From Treponema sp. UBA2869 (GTDB lineage Bacteria; Spirochaetota; Spirochaetia; Treponematales; Treponemataceae), in NCBI GenBank assembly GCA_002350445.1, contig DEEV01000063.1:2081-12020 (forward strand): a stretch of DNA of 9,940 bases. Reading direction: 5' to 3'. The notes under the pieces were generated by a model, which had not been told where the DNA came from, made no database searches, and worked only from the letters and a program-made list of their open reading frames with translations. Both the position numbers and the translations under genes were made by a program. Below, piece after piece: positions 1 through 6,564 of this stretch. The number at the start of each line of letters is the position of its first letter. Within the stretch, counting starts at the first letter, position 1.

Positions 1-615
1 CACGTCTGTAAGAAAATGATTCCCGCTCAGCATACGCAAAATCATTGTTGTAACACAAATCAACAATTCAAATGTAAGCAAAGGTTTTTTAAATTTTGAA
101 TCTGAATGCCAGAACATAAACCAGCCCAGCAAAAAGGCAAACGAAAGAAAAACGTTAGAAGAATGACCGCTTGGCCACGAACGGTAAAAATCATGATCGG
201 CAATTCCGCTGGCACTTGGATTTGAAAAATACATATACGGACGAATTCTGCCCGCAAAAGTTTTTAAAATTCTGTAAATGCTGTTGCTGTAAAACAGACA
301 CAAAATATACACAAAAGCTTCATAAAATGCAGTTTTAAACGCGGCTTTTTTATCTTTTGAATTAAAAAAGACAACAAGAACTGGAAGTGATGTTACTAGA
401 AAAGACAGAAAAACAAGGCCGGTTGCTGCATCATCAATTGACTTGTTGTAAGGTCTGGCAAATTTTGCATCAACAGGATTTACATTTTCTATATTGTACA
501 ATTCACCGTTCCATTCAATTTTTGTCCTGTATTTTTTGAAAACCACAGCTGAAAGCATAAGCAGGCAGCCTATAATAAAAATCACAGACAAAGAACAGAA
601 CTGCTTTTTAGACAT
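1..615 (-). CDS. PAP2-family membrane phosphatase (C-terminus cut by window edge)
   Basis: Open reading frame of 205 codons running off the left edge, so only the N-terminal part is present. It carries the three motifs of the PAP2 (type 2 phosphatidic acid phosphatase) superfamily in the right order: K118-x6-R125-P126, P148-S149-G150-H151, and R194-x5-H200-x3-D204, the last five residues before the edge. H151 and H200 would be the catalytic histidines. Hydrophobic segments lie near residues 6-26, 66-84, 97-117, 154-169 and 180-195, so it is an integral inner-membrane protein; one last membrane helix probably lies outside the window. The family removes phosphate from lipid phosphates such as phosphatidate or undecaprenyl diphosphate; the substrate cannot be told here. 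The start at 615 is preferred because AAGG lies 9 bases upstream; an in-frame ATG at 624 directly abuts that AAGG. A TATAAA (complement of 652-657) may be its -10 box, but no clear -35 is seen. It is divergent from metF. Confidence 0.9.
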   Translation of the reverse strand, partial: MSKKQFCSLSVIFIIGCLLMLSAVVFKKYRTKIEWNGELYNIENVNPVDAKFARPYNKSIDDAATGLVFLSFLVTSLPVLVVFFNSKDKKAAFKTAFYEAFVYILCLFYSNSIYRILKTFAGRIRPYMYFSNPSASGIADHDFYRSWPSGHSSNVFLSFAFLLGWFMFWHSDSKFKKPLLTFELLICVTTMILRMLSGNHFLTDV

Positions 616-690
616 ATTGTACATCCTTAAAACTTCGTGTTTGCGGAAATTTTTATATCTCCAGCAGGTTCATAATAACTTAAAAAAATA

Positions 691-723
691 TTGATTGCAA
701 CAAAACATTAAATAGTCTAAATT
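691..723 (+). promoter_or_regulatory. Possible weak sigma-70 promoter for metF
   Basis: TTGCAA (695-700) and TAAATT (718-723) are spaced by 17 bases, each matching the sigma-70 hexamers at four of six positions. A transcript would start near 730, downstream of the ATG at 724 but upstream of the Shine-Dalgarno at 738, which agrees with translation from 751. The match is weak and the region is AT-rich, so this is tentative. No riboswitch-like fold was recognised in the short divergent spacer. Confidence 0.3.
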
Positions 724-737
724 ATGAAGAAACCATC

Positions 738-742
738 AGGAG
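738..742 (+). promoter_or_regulatory. Shine-Dalgarno deciding the metF start
   Basis: AGGAG lies 8 bases before the ATG at 751. The in-frame upstream ATG at 724 has no comparable site and would place this motif inside the coding region. Starting at 751 also begins the protein with MKISEIL and puts the first conserved strand (ISFEVFPP) at the usual distance from the N-terminus. Confidence 0.7.
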
Positions 743-750
743 TTGCCAAA

Positions 751-1614
751 ATGAAAATTTCTGAAATATTAAAATCAAACAAACCGACAATTTCTTTTGA
801 AGTTTTTCCGCCAAAAACAGAAGCGGCGTTCGAATCGGTAGAAAAAGCTGTAAACGAAATTGCAAGCTTTAATCCGTCTTATATGAGCGTTACATACGGA
901 GCCGGCGGCGGAACCAGCGCACACACTGTTGCAATTGCAAAAAATATTCAATGCGAAAAAAACGTAACGGCACTTGCCCACCTTTCCTGCATTTCTTCTA
1001 CAAAGGAACTTGTACACAGCCAGCTTGAAAAACTAAAACAAGCCGGAATTGAAAATATTTTGGCTTTGCGCGGAGATATTCCTGAAGGCTTTGACAGTTC
1101 ACACCTTGAATATCATCACGCAAGTGATCTAGCAAAAGAAATAAAAGATTTCGGCGGCTTTTGTATTGGCGGTGCCTGCTATCCAGAAGGACATCCCGAT
1201 TCAGCTAATTCTATGGAAGATATTGATAATCTTAAGAAAAAAATAGATGCAGGCTGCGAATTTCTTACCACTCAGATGTTTTTTGACAATAACATTCATT
1301 ACAAATTTTTATATAAAGCCCGCGAAAAAGGTGTTAATGTTCCTATAATTCCTGGAATTATGCCAATAACAAACGGAAATCAGGTTGAAAGGGCCATTAA
1401 ACTTTCCGGAACAATTATGCCGGCAAGATTTCTTTCTATTGTAGACCGTTTTGGCGACGACAAAGAAGCCATGCAGCAGGCAGGAATTGCTTACGCAACA
1501 GACCAGATTATTGATTTGTTTGCAAATGGGATAAACCACATTCATGTATATTCTATGAATAAGCCGGTTGTTGCAAAAAAGATTCTTGAAAATCTTTCTG
1601 AGATTTTAAAATAA
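751..1614 (+). CDS. metF: 5,10-methylenetetrahydrofolate reductase
   Basis: Reduces 5,10-methylene-THF to 5-methyl-THF, the methyl donor for methionine synthase; a cytoplasmic flavoprotein. The 287-residue product (from ATG 751) matches the usual length of bacterial MetF, a single FAD-binding TIM barrel. Visible family motifs are ISFEVFPPKT with the catalytic glutamate E17, SVTYGAGGGT (46-54), ALRGDIP with D109 at the flavin-binding aspartate position, and the QMFFD strand in the second half. The glycine-rich AGGG in place of the enterobacterial ANSG is a normal variant in clostridial and spirochaete-type proteins as far as I can recall. It is first in a methyl-transfer gene set: the MetH reactivation protein follows after 4 bases and metH lies farther downstream, so the product would feed directly into MetH. 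Confidence 0.96.
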   Translation: MKISEILKSNKPTISFEVFPPKTEAAFESVEKAVNEIASFNPSYMSVTYGAGGGTSAHTVAIAKNIQCEKNVTALAHLSCISSTKELVHSQLEKLKQAGIENILALRGDIPEGFDSSHLEYHHASDLAKEIKDFGGFCIGGACYPEGHPDSANSMEDIDNLKKKIDAGCEFLTTQMFFDNNIHYKFLYKAREKGVNVPIIPGIMPITNGNQVERAIKLSGTIMPARFLSIVDRFGDDKEAMQQAGIAYATDQIIDLFANGINHIHVYSMNKPVVAKKILENLSEILK

Positions 1615-1618
1615 TTTT

Positions 1619-2305
1619 ATGGAAGAAAACACAATCCAAAACATTAAAGACGCAACTGTTTTTCTGCACAGAGCAAAAAACACGGAACTTCATACTGATA
1701 TAAACGAACTTATGCGTTATGCCGGCTATTCAAAGCAGGGAATTGCAGATTCTGAAGCCCGTTTTTTAGAAATGGCTGAAGACGCCGCCAAAAAAATTGG
1801 AAGTATAATAAACTGTCGTGCTGCTTATATAAGATTCCCGCTGGAAATTCATTTTGATAAAGATTTTAAAACAAATCAGAATGCAAAAGCTGTTATAAAA
1901 TTTGGCGGAATTACCTTTGAAAGCAGATTTTTAGGAATAAATCTTGAAGGCTGCTCTGCAATTTACCTTTTTGCAGCCACTTTAGGTCCTGCAGTCGATA
2001 AAGAAATTCAAAAAGCGGCAAAAATTAATCCTGCAATGTCTGTTTTTTACCAGGCAGCCGGGGCAATGTATATAGAATCATATTGTGATTTTCTTCAAAA
2101 TTTTCTTGCCGAAAATGAACAAAAAAACGGCTTTATTTTAAAACCACGATACAGCCCGGGATTTGGCGATGTTTCGCTAGAATTTCAAAAAACATTTTTT
2201 AACCTGCTGCAATGTCAGAAAAATCTTGCGCTTACCTTAAATAATTCACTGATTATGTCACCAGAAAAATCTGTAACGGCTTTTGTCGGCATTAAGAAAA
2301 AGTAA
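1619..2305 (+). CDS. Stand-alone MetH activation (reactivation) domain protein
   Basis: This 228-residue protein resembles the C-terminal AdoMet-binding activation domain of cobalamin-dependent methionine synthase, encoded here as a separate gene. Key signs are R177-Y-S-P-G-F-G-D184, corresponding to the R-x-x-PGYP AdoMet-binding loop of E. coli MetH, and the C-terminal SPEKSVTAFVGI, also typical of that domain. The middle stretch CSAIYLFAATLGPAVD is characteristic of the stand-alone form, known for example from Thermotoga maritima. The expected role is to bind AdoMet and help remethylate cob(II)alamin after accidental oxidation, with a flavodoxin or similar reductant not seen in this window. 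It starts 4 bases after the metF stop without a recognisable Shine-Dalgarno, suggesting translational coupling. The metH downstream lacks precisely this domain, supporting the assignment. No signal peptide or membrane segment; cytoplasmic. Confidence 0.88.
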   Translation: MEENTIQNIKDATVFLHRAKNTELHTDINELMRYAGYSKQGIADSEARFLEMAEDAAKKIGSIINCRAAYIRFPLEIHFDKDFKTNQNAKAVIKFGGITFESRFLGINLEGCSAIYLFAATLGPAVDKEIQKAAKINPAMSVFYQAAGAMYIESYCDFLQNFLAENEQKNGFILKPRYSPGFGDVSLEFQKTFFNLLQCQKNLALTLNNSLIMSPEKSVTAFVGIKKK

Positions 2306-2359
2306 TTTTTAAAATCTGCCCGCTTGCGCATCAAAACACTTCAGCTTATCAAAAAATGC

Positions 2360-2388
2360 TAGACCTACAATTTATTACGTGATATAAA
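2360..2388 (+). promoter_or_regulatory. Likely sigma-70 promoter for metH-glpK
   Basis: TAGACC (2360-2365) matches the -35 consensus at four of six positions. It is followed after exactly 17 bases by TATAAA (2383-2388), matching the -10 consensus at five of six. Transcription would begin near 2395 and leave a leader of about 50 bases before the metH start. It sits in the 141-base gap after the activation-protein gene, so metH and glpK may have their own promoter besides read-through from metF. No long hairpin terminator was seen in the gap. Confidence 0.5.
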
Positions 2389-2446
2389 ATCTAGGGAAAG
2401 GTTTAAAACATCAGTTCCACAAACACAATCATTTACAGAGGAAAAA

Positions 2447-4972
2447 GTGAATATCCGGGATTATTTTGGCAAATCAATTTTATTTTTCGACGGCGGAACT
2501 GGTTCTGTTCTTCAAGGGTTAGGATTAAAGCCTGGTGAATTTCCAGAAAACTGGAATATTGAACACCCGGATGAAATTGTAAAACTTCATTATAACTATT
2601 ACCTTGCAGGTTCAAACATCATAAAATCAAATACCTTTGGTGCTTTTGAGACAAAATTTACAGGAACCGAAGGAAAATACAGTCTTGAACAGATTATTGA
2701 TGCGGCATTTAAAAATGCTCAGAAAGCCCGCGAACTTATAGAAGAAAAAGACAAAGAAAGCAAAGAAGGTCAAAAACCTCGTTTTATTGCACTGGATGTT
2801 GGTTCTTGCGGAAAACTTTTAAAACCTCTCGGTGATCTGGAATTTGAAGACGCTGTAAATCTGTTTAAAAAAACTTTTTCGATAGGCTTAAAAAATAATC
2901 CTGATTTAATCCTGATTGAAACTATAAATGATATTTACGAAGCAAAGGCCGCTGTTCTTGCCGCAAAAGAATGCATGGAAAATCTTCCGCAGGAAAAAAG
3001 AATTCCTATAGCAATTACAACTGTTTATGATGAAGGCGCAAAATCTCTGACAGGAAGCACGCCGGAAATTATGGTTGCCGTTCTGGAAGGTCTTGGAGTT
3101 GATGCGCTCGGCTTAAATTGCAGTCTTGGACCTGTTCAAATGAAGCCTATTGTAAAAAGACTTTTGGAAGCGGCCAGCGTTCCTGTAATTGTAAATCCAA
3201 ATGCGGGACTTCCGAGAAGCGAAGGAAACAAAACTGTATATGACGTTGAGGCAGAAGAATTTTCTGAGCTTGTTGCTGAATTTTGCAAAGACGGAGCGTT
3301 ATTTGCGGGCGGATGCTGCGGAACAAATCCTTTGTATATAAAAAAGCTTGTAGAAAAAGCCGGTAAACTTCCTGCAAAAAAAATTGAAAAGAAAACTCGT
3401 TCTGTAATTACATCTGGAACAAAAATTGTTGAATTTGGAAACGTTCCTGTTTTAATTGGCGAAAGAATAAATCCAACTGGAAAGAAAAAATTCAAGGAAG
3501 CGCTAAGAAACAACGATATTCCTTATATTTTAAACGAAGGAATTACGCAGGAAGAAAAAGGTGCTCAGGTTCTTGATGTAAACGTTGGCTTGCCGGAAAT
3601 TGATGAGTGCAAAATGATGACAGATGTTGTAAAGGAACTTCAGAGTGTAACAGATCTTCCTTTGCAAATTGATACTTCTGACCCGATTACAATGGAAAAA
3701 GCTTTAAGAATTTACAATGGGAAGGCTCTTGTAAACTCTGTAAACGGAAAAGAAGAAATCATGAAGTCGGTTTTTCCTATAGTAAAAAAATACGGTGGAC
3801 TTTTAGTTTCCCTCACAATTGATGAAGATGGAATTCCGACCACAACAGAAGGTCGCATAAAAATTGCAGAAAAAATTTATAAACGTGCGGCTGAATACGG
3901 CATAGATAAATCAGACATCATAATTGACCCGCTTGCAATGGCTGTAAGTTCTGATGACCAGGCTGGAATTGCAACACTTCAAACTGTAAAATACATAAAA
4001 GAAAAATATAACGGAAACACAATTTTAGGAGTTTCAAACGTTTCTTTCGGGCTGCCATTGCGCGAACATATAACTTCAATTTTCTTTACAATGGCAATGC
4101 AAAATGGTCTTTCTGCCGCAATTATGAATCCAAATTCCATGGAAATGATGAAGGCATGGACCTGTTTTAAAACTCTTTCCGGAAAAGACAGTCAATGTAC
4201 CGGCTATATAGAATTTGCTCAAAAATATGAACAGACAATGCAGACGGTTCAGGCACAAAATGCTTCGGGAGCTAATGCAAATGCCACCGCAGCAAATCAA
4301 ACTGGTCAAAATTCAGAAACAGCAGACCCTCTTATAAAGGCAATTACAAAAGGGCTAAACGATGCAGCCGCAAAAGAGACAAGAGGGTTGCTGGAACCGG
4401 CCCCTGACGGAAATACTGAAAATCAGTTAAGCCCTATGCAGATAATTAATGAAAAAATCATTCCAGCTTTGGACATTGCAGGAAAAAGTTTTGAAGAAAA
4501 ACGAACTTATCTTCCGCAACTGTTAATGTCGGCAGAAGCGGCTAAATCTGCATTTACTGTAATTAAAGAAATTCTTGATAAAGCAGACGTAAAACAGGAA
4601 ATAAAAGGGGCAATAGTTCTTGCTACCGTAAAAGGAGACATTCACGATATTGGAAAAAACATTGTAAAAGTACTTTTGGAAAATTACAGTTTTAAAATTA
4701 TTGATTTAGGCAAAGACGTTGAACCCGAAAAAATTCTTGAAGAAGTTGTAAAATCAAAAATAAAACTGGTTGGTTTAAGCGCACTTATGACCACAACCGT
4801 ACCTGCAATGGCAGAAACAATCAAACTTTTAAGAAAAGATGCTCCGTGGTGCAAAGTTTGTGTCGGCGGCGCTGTTCTTACAAAGGAATATGCACAAATG
4901 ATAGACGCAGACCGTTACTGTAAAGATGCAATGGAAACTGTAAAATATGCTCAGGAGGTCTTTGAAAACTGA
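2447..4972 (+). CDS. metH: Cobalamin-dependent methionine synthase lacking the activation domain
   Basis: Transfers the methyl group of 5-methyl-THF via cobalamin to homocysteine, giving methionine. Domains in order: homocysteine-binding barrel (about 1-305) with zinc ligands C225 (GLNCS), C290 and C291 (GGCCGT); pterin-binding barrel (about 330-590) opening with IGERINPTGKK (337 on); an Ala/Asn/Gln-rich linker (602-627); helical cap (about 655-715, LPQLLMSAEAA at 689-699); and a Rossmann B12 domain with D731-x-H733-x-x-G736, whose histidine is the cobalt ligand, then GLSALMTTT (776-784) and VGGAVL. It ends there at 841 residues, without the roughly 330-residue activation domain of E. coli MetH; that function is encoded upstream (1619-2305). 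Translation starts at GTG with AGAGGA (2437-2442) close upstream. Its 3' end contains the glpK Shine-Dalgarno. Confidence 0.96.
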   Translation: MNIRDYFGKSILFFDGGTGSVLQGLGLKPGEFPENWNIEHPDEIVKLHYNYYLAGSNIIKSNTFGAFETKFTGTEGKYSLEQIIDAAFKNAQKARELIEEKDKESKEGQKPRFIALDVGSCGKLLKPLGDLEFEDAVNLFKKTFSIGLKNNPDLILIETINDIYEAKAAVLAAKECMENLPQEKRIPIAITTVYDEGAKSLTGSTPEIMVAVLEGLGVDALGLNCSLGPVQMKPIVKRLLEAASVPVIVNPNAGLPRSEGNKTVYDVEAEEFSELVAEFCKDGALFAGGCCGTNPLYIKKLVEKAGKLPAKKIEKKTRSVITSGTKIVEFGNVPVLIGERINPTGKKKFKEALRNNDIPYILNEGITQEEKGAQVLDVNVGLPEIDECKMMTDVVKELQSVTDLPLQIDTSDPITMEKALRIYNGKALVNSVNGKEEIMKSVFPIVKKYGGLLVSLTIDEDGIPTTTEGRIKIAEKIYKRAAEYGIDKSDIIIDPLAMAVSSDDQAGIATLQTVKYIKEKYNGNTILGVSNVSFGLPLREHITSIFFTMAMQNGLSAAIMNPNSMEMMKAWTCFKTLSGKDSQCTGYIEFAQKYEQTMQTVQAQNASGANANATAANQTGQNSETADPLIKAITKGLNDAAAKETRGLLEPAPDGNTENQLSPMQIINEKIIPALDIAGKSFEEKRTYLPQLLMSAEAAKSAFTVIKEILDKADVKQEIKGAIVLATVKGDIHDIGKNIVKVLLENYSFKIIDLGKDVEPEKILEEVVKSKIKLVGLSALMTTTVPAMAETIKLLRKDAPWCKVCVGGAVLTKEYAQMIDADRYCKDAMETVKYAQEVFEN
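4953..4959 (+). promoter_or_regulatory. Strong but distant Shine-Dalgarno for glpK inside metH
   Basis: AGGAGGT lies within the last codons of metH, 14 bases before the glpK ATG at 4974, longer than the usual 5-9 bases. An in-frame TTG at 4962 would be only 2-3 bases away, too close. The metH stop (4970-4972) is a single base before the ATG, so terminating ribosomes may re-initiate; the SD could assist this. Confidence 0.6.
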
Positions 4973-4973
4973 T

Positions 4974-6473
4974 ATGGAAAAATATATTCTTGCCCTTGAT
5001 CAGGGAACAACTTCGTCTCGTGCTGTAATTTTTAATAAAAACGTAGAAAAAATTGTAGTTTCACAGCGAGAATTTCCACAGCATTTTCCGCAGCCTGGCT
5101 GGGTAGAACATAATCCAAATGATATTTTTACAAGCATCTACAATGTAATGCAGGAAGCAATTGTCAAAGCAGAAATTAAACCTGAACAAATAGATTCTAT
5201 AGGAATTACAAATCAGCGTGAAACTGTAATTTTATGGGACAAAAACACGGGAATTCCAGTCTGCAACGCAATTGTCTGGCAGTGCCGCAGAACCGCATCA
5301 CTTGCGAACCAGCTTGTAAAAGAAGGTAAAGGCGAACTTATAAGAAATAAAACCGGTCTTTTACCCGACGCATATTTTTCCGGAACAAAAATCAAATGGA
5401 TTTTAGACAATATTCCTGGAGTTCGTGAGCGGGCAGAAAAAGGCGAAATTCTTGCAGGAACCGTGGACACCTGGCTTATTTGGAAATTGAGCGGAAAAAA
5501 AGTTCACGTTACAGACTATACGAACGCAAGCCGTACAATGCTTTTTAATATTCACACTTTGAAATGGGACAAAGAGCTTCTTGAACTTTTGAATATTCCT
5601 GAACGTATTTTGCCGGAAGTAAAAGATTCTTCGTATATTTATGCAAAAACAGACAAAGAGGTATGTGGATTTGAAGTTCCAATTGCTTCAGCAATAGGCG
5701 ACCAGCAGGCGGCGCTTTTTGGTCAGGGATGTTTTGAACAGGGCGAAATAAAAGTAACTTATGGTACCGGATGTTTTCTGCTTATGAACACAGGAAAAAC
5801 GCCAGCAGTTTCAAAACACGGACTTTTAACAACAATTGCGCTTGGTTATAATGGTAAAATTGAATATGCGCTTGAAGGCAGCGTTTTTATTGGTGGTGCC
5901 TTAATAAAATGGCTGCGTGACCAGATGGGAATTATAGAAAGTGCAGAACAAATTAATGAATATGCCGAAAAAGTTGAAAATAACGGCGGTGTAATAATTG
6001 TGCCGGCATTTACAGGTCTTGGCGCACCTTACTGGGATTCGTATGCAAGAGGAACCATACTTGGCATTACGCGGGGAACAAACAAAAATCATATTTGCCG
6101 CGCAGCGCTGGAAGCAATTGCAAATCAGGTAAAAGATGAAATTGAATGTATGAAGGATGATTCTGGAATAAAGCTTTCCTCGTTAAAAGTTGATGGCGGA
6201 GCCAGTGCAAGCGATGTTATGATGCAGTTCCAGAGTGATATTCTGAACACACCTATTTACCGTCCAAAAAACATAGAAACCACAGTCACAGGCGCCGCTT
6301 TTCTTGCCGGACTTGCCACAGGATTCTGGAAATCAAAAGACGAAATCAAAAAAGTCTGGAAGGTTGAAAAAGTTTTCTCTCCATCCATGCCAAAAGAAAT
6401 ACGCGATTCAAATTACGAACAATGGAAACGCGCAATAGAACGTTCTAAAGGCTGGGAAAAAGAAAATAATTAA
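4974..6473 (+). CDS. glpK: Glycerol kinase
   Basis: Phosphorylates glycerol with ATP to sn-glycerol 3-phosphate in the cytoplasm, for catabolism or lipid synthesis. The 499-residue product is collinear with E. coli GlpK (502 residues). Visible FGGY-family features: N-terminal phosphate-binding YILALDQGTTSSR, GITNQRET (glycerol-site Arg-Glu), NAIVWQCRRT, TVDTWLIWKL, TDYTNASRTMLFNIHTL, GDQQAALFGQ with the catalytic aspartate D243, TYGTGCFLLMNTG, and PAFTGLGAPYWD. The ATG at 4974 is chosen because the family begins with a short tail before the ILALDQGT strand; the longer frame from 4947 would overlap metH by 26 bases and has no family support. E229 stands where Gram-positive enzymes phosphorylated by HPr carry a histidine (HFYG becomes EVCG), so PTS activation by that route is unlikely. 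No glpF or glpD is adjacent; the partner upstream is metH. Confidence 0.96.
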   Translation: MEKYILALDQGTTSSRAVIFNKNVEKIVVSQREFPQHFPQPGWVEHNPNDIFTSIYNVMQEAIVKAEIKPEQIDSIGITNQRETVILWDKNTGIPVCNAIVWQCRRTASLANQLVKEGKGELIRNKTGLLPDAYFSGTKIKWILDNIPGVRERAEKGEILAGTVDTWLIWKLSGKKVHVTDYTNASRTMLFNIHTLKWDKELLELLNIPERILPEVKDSSYIYAKTDKEVCGFEVPIASAIGDQQAALFGQGCFEQGEIKVTYGTGCFLLMNTGKTPAVSKHGLLTTIALGYNGKIEYALEGSVFIGGALIKWLRDQMGIIESAEQINEYAEKVENNGGVIIVPAFTGLGAPYWDSYARGTILGITRGTNKNHICRAALEAIANQVKDEIECMKDDSGIKLSSLKVDGGASASDVMMQFQSDILNTPIYRPKNIETTVTGAAFLAGLATGFWKSKDEIKKVWKVEKVFSPSMPKEIRDSNYEQWKRAIERSKGWEKENN

Positions 6474-6564
6474 ACAAAATCTCAAAAACGCTCTGAATAT
6501 TCTTTCAATTTTGAATAAAATGTGATTAAATTTTTTCAGAAATAACTAGCGAGGTAATTGTCTT

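Noticed and set aside
60..257. Leftward 65-codon ORF
   Set aside because: It is a different frame of the PAP2 gene, whose proper frame shows all three phosphatase motifs.
494..694. Rightward 66-codon ORF
   Set aside because: It overlaps the start of the PAP2 gene on the other strand, has no ribosome site, and its sequence resembles no protein I know.
724..750. Nine-residue longer N-terminus for metF
   Set aside because: The Shine-Dalgarno AGGAG falls within this extension and correctly serves the ATG at 751.
616..750. SAM or cobalamin riboswitch ahead of metF
   Set aside because: The divergent spacer is about 135 bases and shared with the PAP2 promoter; I see no conserved riboswitch core or long paired helices. 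The metH leader (2306-2446) likewise shows none.
3136..3513. Leftward 125-codon ORF inside metH
   Set aside because: It lies wholly opposite the conserved zinc-site and pterin-domain coding region of metH; the residues are a composition artefact.
4947..4973. Longer glpK start overlapping metH
   Set aside because: No Shine-Dalgarno upstream, and the family has only a few residues before the ILALDQGT strand; the extension would encode the SD itself (Leu-Arg-Arg).
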